Position numbers and translations under genes: made by a program. From Azophilus sp965116165 (GTDB lineage Bacteria > Pseudomonadota > Gammaproteobacteria > Pseudomonadales > Azotimanducaceae): DNA of 64,000 nucleotides. Location: positions 3,100,001-3,164,000 of the forward strand of contig OZ220484.1 in NCBI GenBank assembly GCA_965116165.1. Direction: 5' to 3'. Below the pieces are notes generated by a model. That model did no database searches. It saw nothing but the letters and a program-made list of their open reading frames with translations, and was not told the origin of the DNA. This document shows, in pieces, positions 35,739-45,091 of this stretch. Positions within the stretch are counted from its first letter, which is position 1; every line of letters starts with the position of its first letter.

Positions 35739-36863
35739 ATGTTGCGATTTGATCGGGTAACCCTGCCCGAGGACGCCGAGGCCCTACGTCGACAGGTCAG
35801 AACGTTTCTTGAGGACCGTGCTCTACCGGCACCCAACTCGGACTTCGGCACTGGCTACGACGCGGCCTTTTCGGCGCACCTCGGGGAGCGGGGTTGGATC
35901 GGTATGACTTGGCCCGTGGCCTATGGCGGCGGTGGGCGCAGTTTCTTCGAGCGCTATGTTGTCACCGAGGAATTGCTGGCGGCCGGCGCGCCGGTCAGCG
36001 CGCACTGGATCGCCGACCGGCAAAGCGGCCCCTTGTTGTTGCGCTTCGGCAGCGAAGCCCAGCGCCGCAAGTACCTGCCGCAAATCGTCAAGGGACGGTG
36101 TTTTTTTTCCATTGGTATGAGCGAACCCAACTCGGGTTCCGATTTGGCTTCGGTGCGCACCATGGCGCGGGCGACCGACGGCGGATGGCTGTTGAACGGC
36201 ACCAAGTTGTGGACTTCGGAGGCACATCGCAATCACTACATGATCGCCCTGGTGCGCACGGCGCCGCCGAGCGAGAACCGTCATGCCGGCCTGTCCCAAT
36301 TCATCATCGACCTGCAAGGCCCCGGTATCGAAGTGCGGCCGATTCGCAACATGGCCGGCGATGAGGATTTCAACGAGGTGGTGTTCACGGATGCGTTCGT
36401 TCCGGCGGACAATGTTGTTGGCGAGCCGGGCAACGGCTGGGCGCAGGTCACCTCGGAGCTGGGCTACGAGCGCAGTGGGCCGGAGCGCTACCTTTCGGCC
36501 TTTCGGGTATACGTGGAATTCGTGCGTCTCGTTGGCGCTTCGCCAAGTCCGTCGCAGGCGGCCGCCATTGGCCGTATCGCCGCTCACCTGATGGCTCTGC
36601 GCCGCATGTCGATGTCGGTGGCCGGCATGTTGGAGAAAGGCAAAACACCGAATGTGGAGGCGGCGTTGGTGAAGGAACTCGGCAACAATTTCGAAAAGCT
36701 GCTGCCGGAAATCGCCCGCCTGGCGGTTCCCGACCCGCCAAATCAAGCGCGTTTCCGGAAAGTCTATACGGATACCCTGCTGCACTCGCCCTCTTTCACC
36801 CTGCGCGGTGGAACCCGTGAAATACTGCGCGGGGTTATCGCCCGAGGGCTCGGGTTGCGTTGA
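35739..36863 (+). CDS. Acyl-CoA dehydrogenase, large-type subunit
   Basis: This 374-residue flavoprotein has the three-domain acyl-CoA dehydrogenase fold: FLEDRALP near the start, GMTWPVAYGGGGRSFFERYV, the FAD-binding FFSIGMSEPNSGSDLASVRT and LNGTKLWTSEAHRNHYMIAL, and a C-terminal helical domain ending in RGGTREILRGVIARGLGL. It lies 93 bp before a second, more divergent acyl-CoA dehydrogenase gene. Such adjacent unequal pairs often form alpha2-beta2 enzymes in steroid side-chain and related catabolism (inference). The ATG at 35739 has GGGAAG upstream. Confidence 0.92.
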   Translation: MLRFDRVTLPEDAEALRRQVRTFLEDRALPAPNSDFGTGYDAAFSAHLGERGWIGMTWPVAYGGGGRSFFERYVVTEELLAAGAPVSAHWIADRQSGPLLLRFGSEAQRRKYLPQIVKGRCFFSIGMSEPNSGSDLASVRTMARATDGGWLLNGTKLWTSEAHRNHYMIALVRTAPPSENRHAGLSQFIIDLQGPGIEVRPIRNMAGDEDFNEVVFTDAFVPADNVVGEPGNGWAQVTSELGYERSGPERYLSAFRVYVEFVRLVGASPSPSQAAAIGRIAAHLMALRRMSMSVAGMLEKGKTPNVEAALVKELGNNFEKLLPEIARLAVPDPPNQARFRKVYTDTLLHSPSFTLRGGTREILRGVIARGLGLR

Positions 36864-36955
36864 AGAGGTGCAAGCCCGTCTACTTGCAAGCCGACGGGCC
36901 ACCGCCATCGGCCGCCTGTGGGACGGAGCCTCGTTGGTTTTGAAAACTCGGAGTT

Positions 36956-37993
36956 GTGATAGTGGCCGACACCCTAATCATAGACAGCGCTCAAAAGATC
37001 TTTGCGGACACCTGCAACAAGGCCGTGTTGGACGCCGCGGAGACGGGGGAATTTCCCGAGTCGATTTGGCGGGCCGTGCGGAACAACGGCTTCCATCAGT
37101 TGGCCCTGGCGGACAGCGGGGTCGGCCTTGCGGAACTGTTTGCCGTGGTGCGCGTGGCCGGACAACAGGCGTTGCCGGTGCCTCTGGCCGAAGCGTTGCT
37201 GGCCAATCGTTGGCTCGGATATGAAGGCGAAGACTTGCTGTCGATTGGCCTGGCCGCGACCACAAACGCGGGGCACGGGACATCGGACGGCGATCAAGGG
37301 GCGGGGCGACGCACACGCGGACAGTTGGCGCGCTCATCCACAAACGGCCATGAGTGGACCGATGTTCCCTGGGGCCGCAATGCCGCGCGTGTTCTCGGCG
37401 TTACGCCGGCAAATGAACTTTTTGTCGCGCATCCGTCGGCGGTTGCGCAGGGCTTCAATTTGGCCGGCGAACCTCGCGACCGGGTTGCCGTGGAGCGCAT
37501 GGAGCCGGTGCGGATGAATGAGCCGGCTTACGCGCTGCTCGCCCTGGCGCGGGCGGCGGCCAGTACCGGTGCCTTGGAACAGGTGCTGGAAATGGGCTTA
37601 CGCTATGCGGGCGAGCGCGAGCAGTTTGGCCGTCCCATCGCCCGCTTCCAGGCCATTCAACACATTTTGGCGGTTGCCGCCGCCGAGGTCGCGGCGGCCG
37701 TTCGGGCCACGGACGCGGCGGTCGATGCCATTCACGATGGGCGGTTCGAATTGGAGGTCGCGGCGGCAAAGAGCCGGGTTGGAGAGGCGATTGGCACAGT
37801 CGTCGAGGCGATACACCAGGTACACGGCGCCATAGGTTTCACCTACGAACACCAATTGCATCACTTTACGCGCCGCCTTTGGGCATGGCGCGAGGAGTAC
37901 GGCGGCGAGGTTTACTGGCAACGGAAGCTCGGCGAAAAAATAGCCGTGCTTGGCGCCGATTCCGTATGGGACTTCATCGCCACGCTGCGGTGA
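36956..37993 (+). CDS. Acyl-CoA dehydrogenase, divergent partner subunit
   Basis: This 345-residue protein is related to acyl-CoA dehydrogenases but lacks much of the middle FAD-contact region. The C-terminal domain is clear: LGLRYAGEREQFGRPIARFQ-like helices (YAGEREQFGRPIARFQAIQH), IHQVHGAIGFTYEHQLHHFT, and RRLWAWREEYGG. Residues about 103-140 (GHGTSDGDQGAGRRTRGQLA) are low-complexity and may be an in-frame insertion. The start is GTG at 36956 after GGAG. It probably pairs with the preceding gene product as the second subunit of a heteromeric dehydrogenase. Confidence 0.85.
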   Translation: MIVADTLIIDSAQKIFADTCNKAVLDAAETGEFPESIWRAVRNNGFHQLALADSGVGLAELFAVVRVAGQQALPVPLAEALLANRWLGYEGEDLLSIGLAATTNAGHGTSDGDQGAGRRTRGQLARSSTNGHEWTDVPWGRNAARVLGVTPANELFVAHPSAVAQGFNLAGEPRDRVAVERMEPVRMNEPAYALLALARAAASTGALEQVLEMGLRYAGEREQFGRPIARFQAIQHILAVAAAEVAAAVRATDAAVDAIHDGRFELEVAAAKSRVGEAIGTVVEAIHQVHGAIGFTYEHQLHHFTRRLWAWREEYGGEVYWQRKLGEKIAVLGADSVWDFIATLR

Positions 37994-38082
37994 CCCCGTG
38001 CCCCGTCACGACCGGCAACCGCGGTATCCGTCAACCTTGGGAAAGGCGTGAACAAGTCGCCGATGTTATCACGTGACACCCT

Positions 38083-38189
38083 TGAGGAACCTCTGATTAA
38101 TCCCCTGTAGCCGTGGAATAAAATTTAATAAAATCAATATCTTACGAGTATATAAATGCTACCCTGTCGAATTATTCAGACCTTCCTTA
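38083..38189 (+). repeat. MITE-like repeat A, copy 4
   Basis: This is a 107-bp copy, from TGAGGAACCTCTGATTAAT to ATTCAGACCTTCCTTA, with a few changes in the centre. It ends eight bases before the start of the DUF523 gene. Confidence 0.88.
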
Positions 38190-38197
38190 ATTGATTG

Positions 38198-39289
38198 ATG
38201 GCGCAGGCAGCGTCAATCATTCCGGCCCCGCCGGAACCACCCATACGGATTGCGATCAGCGAATGCCTGACCGGCAAAGCGGTCCGTTACGATGGCAGCG
38301 ATGCTTGGTCGTCCTTCCCGCATGCGGCCTTGGATGGCTTGTTTTCCTATGTGCCCATTTGCCCCGAGGTGGGCATCGGCATGGATGTTCCAAGGCCGCC
38401 CATCCGTTTGGTTGGTACACCGGACGCTCCTCGTGTGGTGGGTGTGGGCGACCCGACTGTTGACGTTACAGAGTCGCTCGCCAGGTTTGCCCGGGCCCGT
38501 TCGGCGCACCTCGAGACGGTCTGCGGCTATGTCTTTATGGAGCGCTCGCCGAGTTGCGGGCTCTATTCCGTGCCGGTTTATGCACCGGATGGCGGCAAAC
38601 CCGTAAGCCGCACCGGGCGGGGCGGTTATGCGCGGCCTGTGTTGGAGCGCTACCCGTTGCTACCCGTCGAGGAAAACGGGCGCCTGTTCGATGCCGGCAT
38701 CCGGGAAAGCTTCATTGCCCGCGTCTTTGCCTACGCGCACTGGCGGCGGCTCTGCGCAACCGCCCCCACACCGGGCCGCCTGATCGAATTTCACAGCCGC
38801 TACAAATATCTGTTGATGGCCCACAGTATCGAGCACTATCGGCGTGCCGGGCGCTTGCTCGGCGCCTGGCAAAAGCCCGCTATAAAGGGGAGGCCCGACG
38901 CCGCCTCGGCACAGGATGTCCGGGCGGCTCTGCGGCTAGTTGCCAAGCGTTACATGGAATGTCTGTTGGCGGGTTTGGGCAAACCGGCCACACGCGGCGG
39001 CCACGCCAATGCGCTCTCGCATATACAGGGTTACCTGAGCGGTCGTCTTGCCGATTCCGAACGACACGAATTGACGGCGCTTATCGAAGATTACCGGCGC
39101 GGTCAGGTGCTATTGACGGTGCCGCGAGACCTGTTGCTGCGCCACTTGGCGAGCTTTCCACAACCCTATCTGGCCAAGCAGATCTATCTGCAACCGACTT
39201 GGTCGGGTGACATCGGGCCAGCTCCCGACACCTTGCCGAAGACCCCGAGCGGCACAGCATATAGTAGGAATCTCCGATCATCCTCATAA
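38198..39289 (+). CDS. DUF523 and DUF1722 domain protein
   Basis: This 363-residue protein joins an N-terminal DUF523 domain to a C-terminal DUF1722 (YbgA) domain. The DUF523 part has cysteines in SECLTGKAVRYDG, CPEVGIGMDVPRPPIRLVG and MERSPSCGLYSVPV; DUF523 proteins such as TudS use three cysteines to hold a [4Fe-4S] cluster for desulfuration of thiouracil. The DUF1722 part has FHSRYKYLLMAHSIEHYR and RGQVLLTVPRDLLLRHLA. The combination is common in gammaproteobacteria, where the full-length role is not settled. Repeat A copy 4 ends just upstream, replacing the normal leader. Confidence 0.88.
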   Translation: MAQAASIIPAPPEPPIRIAISECLTGKAVRYDGSDAWSSFPHAALDGLFSYVPICPEVGIGMDVPRPPIRLVGTPDAPRVVGVGDPTVDVTESLARFARARSAHLETVCGYVFMERSPSCGLYSVPVYAPDGGKPVSRTGRGGYARPVLERYPLLPVEENGRLFDAGIRESFIARVFAYAHWRRLCATAPTPGRLIEFHSRYKYLLMAHSIEHYRRAGRLLGAWQKPAIKGRPDAASAQDVRAALRLVAKRYMECLLAGLGKPATRGGHANALSHIQGYLSGRLADSERHELTALIEDYRRGQVLLTVPRDLLLRHLASFPQPYLAKQIYLQPTWSGDIGPAPDTLPKTPSGTAYSRNLRSSS

Positions 39290-39600
39290 CTGGGATCAAA
39301 ACCCTACCACAACCCCATGTGAGGTTATGGGATGACTGCTAGTCAGTGGAATGCTCCCCTGTATGGGTATAGTATCCCCGCAAGCCAATTGGATCGCGCT
39401 TAAGGGTGGGCGATAGCGGTTTTAGGGAAGGTCTGAACAATTCGATAGAGCAGCATTTGGCCACTCGTAAGCTATTGATTTTATTAATCCGGATGCCCCG
39501 ACTACAGGATTAATCAGAGGTTCCTTAGTGCCGCGGGTGGGCCTTGAACCCGCATGGTTCATGTGACCATTCCATGTCGAGTCGGATTGAGGAGGACAAG
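39290..39600. other. Intergenic region with inverted repeat A
   Basis: Apart from repeat A copy 5 (39423-39527), nothing is recognised. No tRNA or hairpin terminator stands out. Confidence 0.55.
39423..39527 (-). repeat. MITE-like repeat A, copy 5 (inverted)
   Basis: This is a 105-bp copy in the opposite orientation, from TAGGGAAGGTCTGAACAAT to AATCAGAGGTTCCTTA. Confidence 0.9.
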
Positions 39601-39747
39601 ATGCTTGCTTCCCTAACGGTCAAAGTCAGGTTTGAAATCGCAAAGGAATCCGAGGACAGCTTTGTGGTTACCTGCCCGCAAATTGGATGTATTTTTGTCC
39701 ATGAGGAAACCGAGGAATATGCGGCCAACCATCCCGGCCACAGTTAG
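39601..39747 (+). pseudogene. HicB-like antitoxin fragment
   Basis: The 48 codons encode VKVRFEIAKESEDSFVVTCP and then QIGCIFVHEETEEYA, which follows the HicB pattern (edgFva-cPelpGc-s-GeT-eEA). The family would continue for another 20-80 residues, but here the frame ends in NHPGHS and a stop, 13 bp before the next gene. No HicA toxin gene is visible. It is best read as a truncated antitoxin. Confidence 0.5.
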
Positions 39748-39760
39748 GAAGGAAGTGCCA

Positions 39761-40063
39761 ATGTTCATCGCCATGAATCGATTCAAGATTGCCCGTGGGT
39801 TCGAGGCGGGTTTCGAGGAGGTTTGGCGGCGGCGGGATTCGTACCTGTCGGAAGTGCCGGGTTTTAAATCCTTCGCATTGCTGAAAGGCCCGGAAATGGA
39901 CGACCATGTGCTGTATGCGTCGCATTCCATTTGGGAGTCGCGTGCCGCCTTCGACGCTTGGACCGAATCGGAGAACTTTCGCCGGGCGCATGCCCAGGCC
40001 AGTGCGCCCAAGGGCACCTATCTCGGGCATCCGCAACTGGAGTTGTTTGAGGCCGTGCTATAG
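39761..40063 (+). CDS. Antibiotic biosynthesis monooxygenase (ABM) / IsdG-like protein
   Basis: This 100-residue single-domain ABM protein has FIAMNRFKIARGFEAGFEEV, a central strand and helix, then SIWESRAAFDAWTESENFRR with AH following. The N (residue 6), W and H residues are in positions used by IsdG/IsdI-type heme-degrading enzymes, but similar proteins also act on quinones or have unknown roles. A good ribosome-binding site (AGGAAGG) precedes the ATG. It is followed immediately by a fragment of repeat A. Confidence 0.85.
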   Translation: MFIAMNRFKIARGFEAGFEEVWRRRDSYLSEVPGFKSFALLKGPEMDDHVLYASHSIWESRAAFDAWTESENFRRAHAQASAPKGTYLGHPQLELFEAVL

Positions 40064-40073
40064 GAGCCTGCGC

Positions 40074-40109
40074 CAATGCCGCTCTATCGAATTGTTCAGA
40101 CCTTCCTTC
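40074..40109 (+). repeat. Fragment of repeat A
   Basis: ATGCCGCTCTATCGAATTGT and TCAGACCTTCCTT match the right third of repeat A. It abuts the stop codon of the decayed transglutaminase copy exactly as full copy 6 (45777-45886) abuts the intact one. Confidence 0.8.
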
Positions 40110-40650
40110 TTAGAAATCTGCTGCGTAATTAACTTCATCCACCCGGAATGTAAGCGCGTTGTGCCCTTGCATGGATTGCAGCAACGCCGCTTGGTTGTCC
40201 GGCATGGGCAGGTGGGCGGCGTTGTTGTTGTGGTTGCGCCGTCGGATTGCAGAATAACGCCTTCGGGCGCGGCGCCACCGCGTCGGTTCCAGTGCTCCGC
40301 GGCGCTCAGGGAATAGGGTGGCCCGGCTTGAAAGACCAGCCGGTCGCTGATGCTGACCGGAGCTTCCCGGTTCAGCGAGAAGTGCGTTAGGGTTTCGAAG
40401 CGCCAATCGCCCCGGTTGTCCTGCCAGGAGCGCGCATGCACATAGCCGATCTGTGCCCCCTCCATCAATAGGCGGTAGTAGCGCTCGCCTTCCTGGCGCA
40501 TCGCGCTGCGCACCTCGGCCGGTTGCGCCGATGCGAGCCATAGAGCGTACAGCCCGACCATTGTCAGTGCCGCGGCACCGCAAAGAAGGCGAATCGCCAA
40601 CATCCCGAAGATCGACCATTGTAGAGTTTCAAAACAGGATATGCTTTCAC
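40110..40650 (-). pseudogene. Decayed duplicate of the transglutaminase-like gene, with internal deletion
   Basis: The segment matches the gene at 45884-47374 at both ends but lacks about 1 kb from the middle. The N-terminal 130 codons (from ATG 40603: LAIRLLCGAAALTMVGLYAL through HWNRRGGAAPEG) are joined near 40220 to the last 35 codons (LPMPDNQAALLQSMQG to NYAADF) in a different frame. The catalytic Cys-His-Asp part is gone. The similarity runs past the start into the glnS leader (TGTAGAGTTTCAAAACAGG), ending at about 40650. It marks the left edge of the defence island. Confidence 0.88.
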
Positions 40651-41007
40651 TGTCCTCGCCGGTATCATCTGGTCCACTAAGGAATAGTCCCGGTCAGGCA
40701 AGCCGAGTCTGGTCGTGCTGCTGTCGCAATTGCCGACTCTCTAGGTATCCATGTTTGCGAGGTTTGCCGAGCGTCGAATGGCCGGATAGAACCGGTACCC
40801 GGATGTGATTGACGCCTAGACAGGGTCGAGGCGTGTTCTGCTTGGCAAGACAGCATGGGAGTTGCTGGACAGACTCAGCCTGTCAGCTTCTGGAGAGCGG
40901 GTATTCTAGGAGACAAAGGAAACTGGCCGTAGAATGGGTGGCGACTGAGGTAAATTGGAAATGAAAGGGACAAAGGAATGCTGAGGGTGTGATAATGTCG
41001 GGAAAGG
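40651..41007. other. Intergenic region at the left edge of the defence island
   Basis: Just after the end of the glnS-leader similarity the sequence becomes unrelated to anything else in the window. No gene, repeat or RNA is recognised. The promoter of the restriction-modification genes is expected here. Confidence 0.5.
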
Positions 41008-41952
41008 ATGCAAGGCTTCCAATCCCGTGTTACGGACGTCAGTGCACAAAATTCTGAACCATCCAAGTGGCCTGATAGGAACCACTTTGATTGTTTCGCT
41101 TTGGCCCAACTTAAGTTGAAATTAGCTGCGAATCTTATGAGTGCCACAGACCAAGATTATCTGCAGATTGTATTGGATGCGATCAGAATCTGTTCACAAT
41201 ACAAGCCGAAGTTCGGGCAGGGGTCGAAGAGTGACGGATTAACGCTTGAAGAATTTCGGGAACTGTATCAGGAAGACGCCTTCTACAGTTGGTTTGGGTT
41301 GGACAACCCGATGATGTATGCAGCTCATAAAGCGGCTGGCGGCATGACAAGCATATATCGGCAGGTCGGAATTGGATGTGAGAGGCTGTTTCGTGAAATT
41401 ATCAAGGACTCCATGGACCTATCGGAAGAAGATGCCACTTGGTCGTATGAGGCGGTGTTGCCGAATGGACGAAAGCAAACGTTACATCTAGACGGGCGAA
41501 TACCCCTTGATAAGATCGACGACAATACAAAGCGAGATCGTTTCCATAAATGGATGAGAAAATCGGCGAGAGAACTGGATGTAGATGATGCAGTGTTTAG
41601 GAGTTTATCGGGCACAGTTTTTGAGGTTCGACAGGGCTACAAAAGCAAGGATTCAAAGCGTCAGAATGCGGATATTGCCAACGCTGTGACAGCATACACA
41701 AAAGGCTATTTTCCTTGCGCGGTTATTCTATCCGGGCAGATAGACAACGATGTATTGATTCGCTATCGGACCGAAAAGTGGTCCATTGTAACCGGTATTC
41801 TCAGTGTTAAAAATCCGCTGACTTCTACCTATGACTTTATGCGGGAGATTATTGGTTATGATCTCGCTGCATTCTTTGAGAGAAATAGTTCAACTCTCCA
41901 AGGAGAGATTGACAGCATCTTACAATCCCTTCTAGTATCGGAGTCGATGTGA
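41008..41952 (+). CDS. Putative type II restriction endonuclease, BsaWI-like
   Basis: This 314-residue protein precedes and overlaps (GTGA) a DNA methyltransferase gene. Its central motif EVRQGYKSKDSKRQNADIAN at about residues 205-224 fits the Lys-Ser active-site pattern of the CCGG-family endonucleases, and the whole resembles BsaWI (W/CCGGW cutter); this assignment is from memory of the family. Position upstream of the methyltransferase, size and the charged motif all support a restriction role. ATG 41137 is an alternative start that would remove 43 residues. GC content is visibly lower than in the neighbouring housekeeping genes, which suggests transfer. Confidence 0.68.
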   Translation: MQGFQSRVTDVSAQNSEPSKWPDRNHFDCFALAQLKLKLAANLMSATDQDYLQIVLDAIRICSQYKPKFGQGSKSDGLTLEEFRELYQEDAFYSWFGLDNPMMYAAHKAAGGMTSIYRQVGIGCERLFREIIKDSMDLSEEDATWSYEAVLPNGRKQTLHLDGRIPLDKIDDNTKRDRFHKWMRKSARELDVDDAVFRSLSGTVFEVRQGYKSKDSKRQNADIANAVTAYTKGYFPCAVILSGQIDNDVLIRYRTEKWSIVTGILSVKNPLTSTYDFMREIIGYDLAAFFERNSSTLQGEIDSILQSLLVSESM

Positions 41953-43187
41953 GTTTCATTGTCAGAGAAAAACTGAGACAACGGGCAGACTACACGCATA
42001 AATTCAATTCAAGCACAGGTCGACATGGCTGGCTGCGGCTAACACCAGCATATTCTGTGAAGATAGTAGAAGAATTGATGGCTCTGTATGAGCGACCCCA
42101 GCGTGTGCTGGATCCATTTTGCGGAACAGCAACAACAGCTCTAAGTGCTGCATACCACGGGCACGAAGGCATAACGACAGATATCAATCCTTTTTTGGTG
42201 TGGCTTGGCAACACGAAAACTGCGCACTACTCCAGCGTCACAATAGAATCGACGCACGCTGCATGTTCACGAGTGATTGACACAATAAGACGTAGTGCTA
42301 TTGATCCAGTCGCAACACCGCCTATTCATAACATTGATCGCTGGTGGGATACCAAAGCGTTGACCTTTCTATGTAAGTTAAGATCCAGCATCGAGGCTGA
42401 AAGTGAGATACAGTCGCCTGAAAGAGACTTATTGTTGGTGGCTTTCTGTAGAACATTGATAAGTCTGTCAAATGCAGCATTTAACCATCAGTCTATGTCT
42501 TTCAAAGATAACGTACAAATGAGTATACCGTTTGACATGGATATGGAACGGATATTCAGTGAAGACTTACATTTTGTTCTCGATGGTGCGAAAGATAATC
42601 CGAGCGGAACTAGCCAAGTTGTATTCGGAGACGCTAGAAAAATGTCGCAGGTAGTCGATGGTCCTTTTGATTTGATAATTACATCACCACCATATGCCAA
42701 CCGTATGTCTTATATTCGTGAGCTTCGACCTTATATGTATTGGCTTGGGTATCTAGATGATGGGCATGATGCCGGTGAACTAGACTGGTCTGCGATTGGT
42801 GGGACATGGGGGATCGCTACTAGCAGGCTTTTTGATTGGAATCCGCCAACAGAGCCGTTTTCCCATCCACTACTTGACACACCTTTGAGAAAAATAGCAC
42901 ACAATAAAAACAAAAACGGAGTGATACTTGCAAAGTACGTTGCCAAATATTTCAACGATATTTGGGAACATTTTAATTCACTATTGTTTCTATTGAGAAA
43001 GGACAGTGAATTGCATTATATAGTGGGTAATTCAACTTTTTACGGTGTGCTGTTGCCGGTCGAACGGCTTTACGTAGCAATGCTTGAAGATATTGGATTT
43101 GAGGATGTTCGGTATTTCCCGATACGAAAACGGAATTCAAAAAAGGAATTGTTTGAATTTGATGTTTCTGCTCGATGGCCAGGCTAA
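41949..43187 (+). CDS. Site-specific DNA methyltransferase, SPPY type
   Basis: This 412-residue enzyme has SAM-binding motif I (VLDPFCGTATTAL, about residues 53-65) followed by GITTDINPF, and the catalytic motif IV TSPPYANRMSYIRE at about 245. SPPY is typical of N4-cytosine methyltransferases, though some N6-adenine enzymes share it. It probably protects DNA against the endonuclease whose gene it overlaps by four bases (GTG start at 41949). It is AT-richer than its surroundings. It appears complete and intact. Confidence 0.88.
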   Translation: MSFIVREKLRQRADYTHKFNSSTGRHGWLRLTPAYSVKIVEELMALYERPQRVLDPFCGTATTALSAAYHGHEGITTDINPFLVWLGNTKTAHYSSVTIESTHAACSRVIDTIRRSAIDPVATPPIHNIDRWWDTKALTFLCKLRSSIEAESEIQSPERDLLLVAFCRTLISLSNAAFNHQSMSFKDNVQMSIPFDMDMERIFSEDLHFVLDGAKDNPSGTSQVVFGDARKMSQVVDGPFDLIITSPPYANRMSYIRELRPYMYWLGYLDDGHDAGELDWSAIGGTWGIATSRLFDWNPPTEPFSHPLLDTPLRKIAHNKNKNGVILAKYVAKYFNDIWEHFNSLLFLLRKDSELHYIVGNSTFYGVLLPVERLYVAMLEDIGFEDVRYFPIRKRNSKKELFEFDVSARWPG

Positions 43188-43967
43188 GTGTCTGGATATA
43201 AATCTCAATTTGAGAGCGAAGGAGTACAAATGAGATCGCTCTGTTGCACGATATTCAGATGGCACTTCTCGATAATAGAATTGGCGTTGGAACTATCCTC
43301 CTAAAGCTTCTCTTTTTAACGTCGCTGGATTCAGACATCTTGGAGGAATGGATCCAACATGAAACTGAAGGTTATCCGAGTGACGTGCAGATCCCGGATT
43401 ATCGAATAGCCCAAATCACTTATACCGGAACTTTCCGTGACATGTTTAAGCAGGTCAGCAATGTATCCATTACCCAGTCACCTGATCGAACAGTTCGGCG
43501 GGAAGAAGAATTGGATAACACGAGAAATTCGTGAGGCACTACCGCTAATCGACAGACGATTAAATAGTTTGGATAATAACAGGCACTTTGAAATCGATTG
43601 TAGTAATCTTAAATTGCTTCTGCGGGGTAAGATTTATAAAGGCATGGGTATTGTAGAGTGAGGTGGTCCTGGTTCGTTGGACAGTCCGAGGGCGAGAATA
43701 AGGTGTACTCCGAGTGGTTCTGAGCCCTCGGTGAATAGAACGTGCCGACCCGGCGGGACGATGTCAACGGCATCGTCGACGCGGCTGCGGCCGTCGTTGT
43801 GAAGAGCCGGTCGGTGACGACCGGAAGTACCCTTCCGGTCGTCGCTAACCAATGCGCCGCGGCACTCGCCGTGTCACCCGAAGGGGCGCAACGCAGTGGA
43901 GCAGCCGCGTAGCGGCTTGACGCGGCGAGGGCCGTGGCGTTCCCGGCACGCATGTTCCCCGGCTGGT

Positions 43968-44830
43968 TCACGCGGCCTCTCCCAAGGTGCCCCGGTAGAC
44001 ATCGCCGGGCGTCCGGCCGCCCAGCGACGAATGCGGACGCAGTTCGCCATAGAAGCTGAACCAAGAACCGATGACGCGCTCGGCGTCGCGGCCATCCGCC
44101 AGCTCGTGCAGGTACACGGCCTCGTACTTCAGCGAGCGCCACAACCGCTCGATGAAGATGTTGTCGAGGTAGCGACCGCGGCCGTCCATGGAACAGAGCG
44201 CGCCAGCGGCGCGCACCCTGTCGGTGAACGCGGTGCTGGTGAACTGCGCGCCCTGGTCCGTGTTGAAGATCTGCGGGGTGCCGTAGCGCAGCGCCGCATC
44301 CAGCGCCTCGACACAGAAGGCACTGTCCATGGTGTTCGACAGCCGCCACGACAGGACGTGGCGGCTGGCCCAGTCCATCACGGCCACCAGGTAGAAAAAG
44401 CCCCGCGCAACAGGAACGTAGGTGATGTCGGCGCACCACACCTGGTCCGGGCGGTCGATCACCAGATCGCGCAGCAGGTATGGGTACACGCGGTGCTCCG
44501 GGTTGGCCACGCTGGTGCGCGGCTTCCGGTAAACCGCCTCCATGCCCATCAGCCGCATCAGCCGGCGCACCCGGTGCCGTCCGGCGACTACGCCTTCGCG
44601 GCGCAGGTGCCGCGCCATCTGCCGGCTGCCGTAGAACGGGTGCTCCAGATGCAGTTCGTCCAGGCGGCGCATCAGCGCCAGGTTGTCCGCGCTCTCGCCC
44701 AGCGGCTCGTAGTACTGCGACGAACGGCTCACGCCCAGCAGCGCGCACTGCCGGGACAGCGACAGCCCGCAGCCGCGGTCGACCAGCGCGGCACGCTCCG
44801 CACGGCTCAGCGCTCCAACCCGCGCAGAAA
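43968..44830 (-). CDS. IS3 family transposase OrfB (catalytic part)
   Basis: The rve integrase domain is intact: the HTH_21 region VSRSSQYYEPLGESADNLAL, YGSRQMARHL, then the DDE residues in WCADITYVPV, IFNTDQGAQFTS, and the glutamate of DNIFIERLWRSLKYEAVYL. The frame is open upstream into orfA on the minus-one frame. There is no good separate start, so it is probably made as an OrfAB fusion by frameshifting at a run of seven T near 44826-44832. Confidence 0.93.
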
Positions 44831-45091
44831 AAAATCCCGTTCCACCGTCAGCTCGCCGATCTTCGCGTGCAGGTTGCGGATCGTCGCCTCGTGCTCCCCG
44901 TCGCGCCTCGATCCCGGTTGCGAGAACACCTCCTCGAGGCCCTCCACGGCCTGACGCTTCCAGGCGCTCACCTGGTTCGGGTGCACCTCGTAGCGCGCCG
45001 CGATCGCCTGCACCGTGTCCCGCTCCCGCAGCGCCTCCAGCGCCACGCGCTTCTTGAACTCCGCCGTGAAACGGCGCCTCTTCCTGGTCAT
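44807..45091 (-). CDS. IS3 family transposase OrfA
   Basis: This 94-residue HTH_Tnp_1 protein reads TRKRRRFTAEFKKRVALEAL, then TVQAIAARYEVHPNQVSAWK and a leucine-zipper-like end (IRNLHAKIGELTVERDFFLR). It binds the IS ends. The codons GAT TTT TTT near its end form a slippery T7 run. A minus-one slip there joins it to OrfB. Confidence 0.92.
   Translation of the reverse strand: MTRKRRRFTAEFKKRVALEALRERDTVQAIAARYEVHPNQVSAWKRQAVEGLEEVFSQPGSRRDGEHEATIRNLHAKIGELTVERDFFLRGLER

Noticed and set aside
39290..39600. A possible tRNA around GGGCCTTGAACCCGC
   Set aside because: No acceptor, anticodon or T-arm fold could be assembled around this stretch.
40058..40603. An intact 181-codon gene at the duplicated transglutaminase locus
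   Set aside because: The frame shifts at the deletion junction and runs into repeat A; the catalytic region is missing, so it is a pseudogene.
43896..44954. A 352-codon plus-strand frame inside the IS3 element
   Set aside because: It is antisense to OrfB, whose catalytic motifs are clear.
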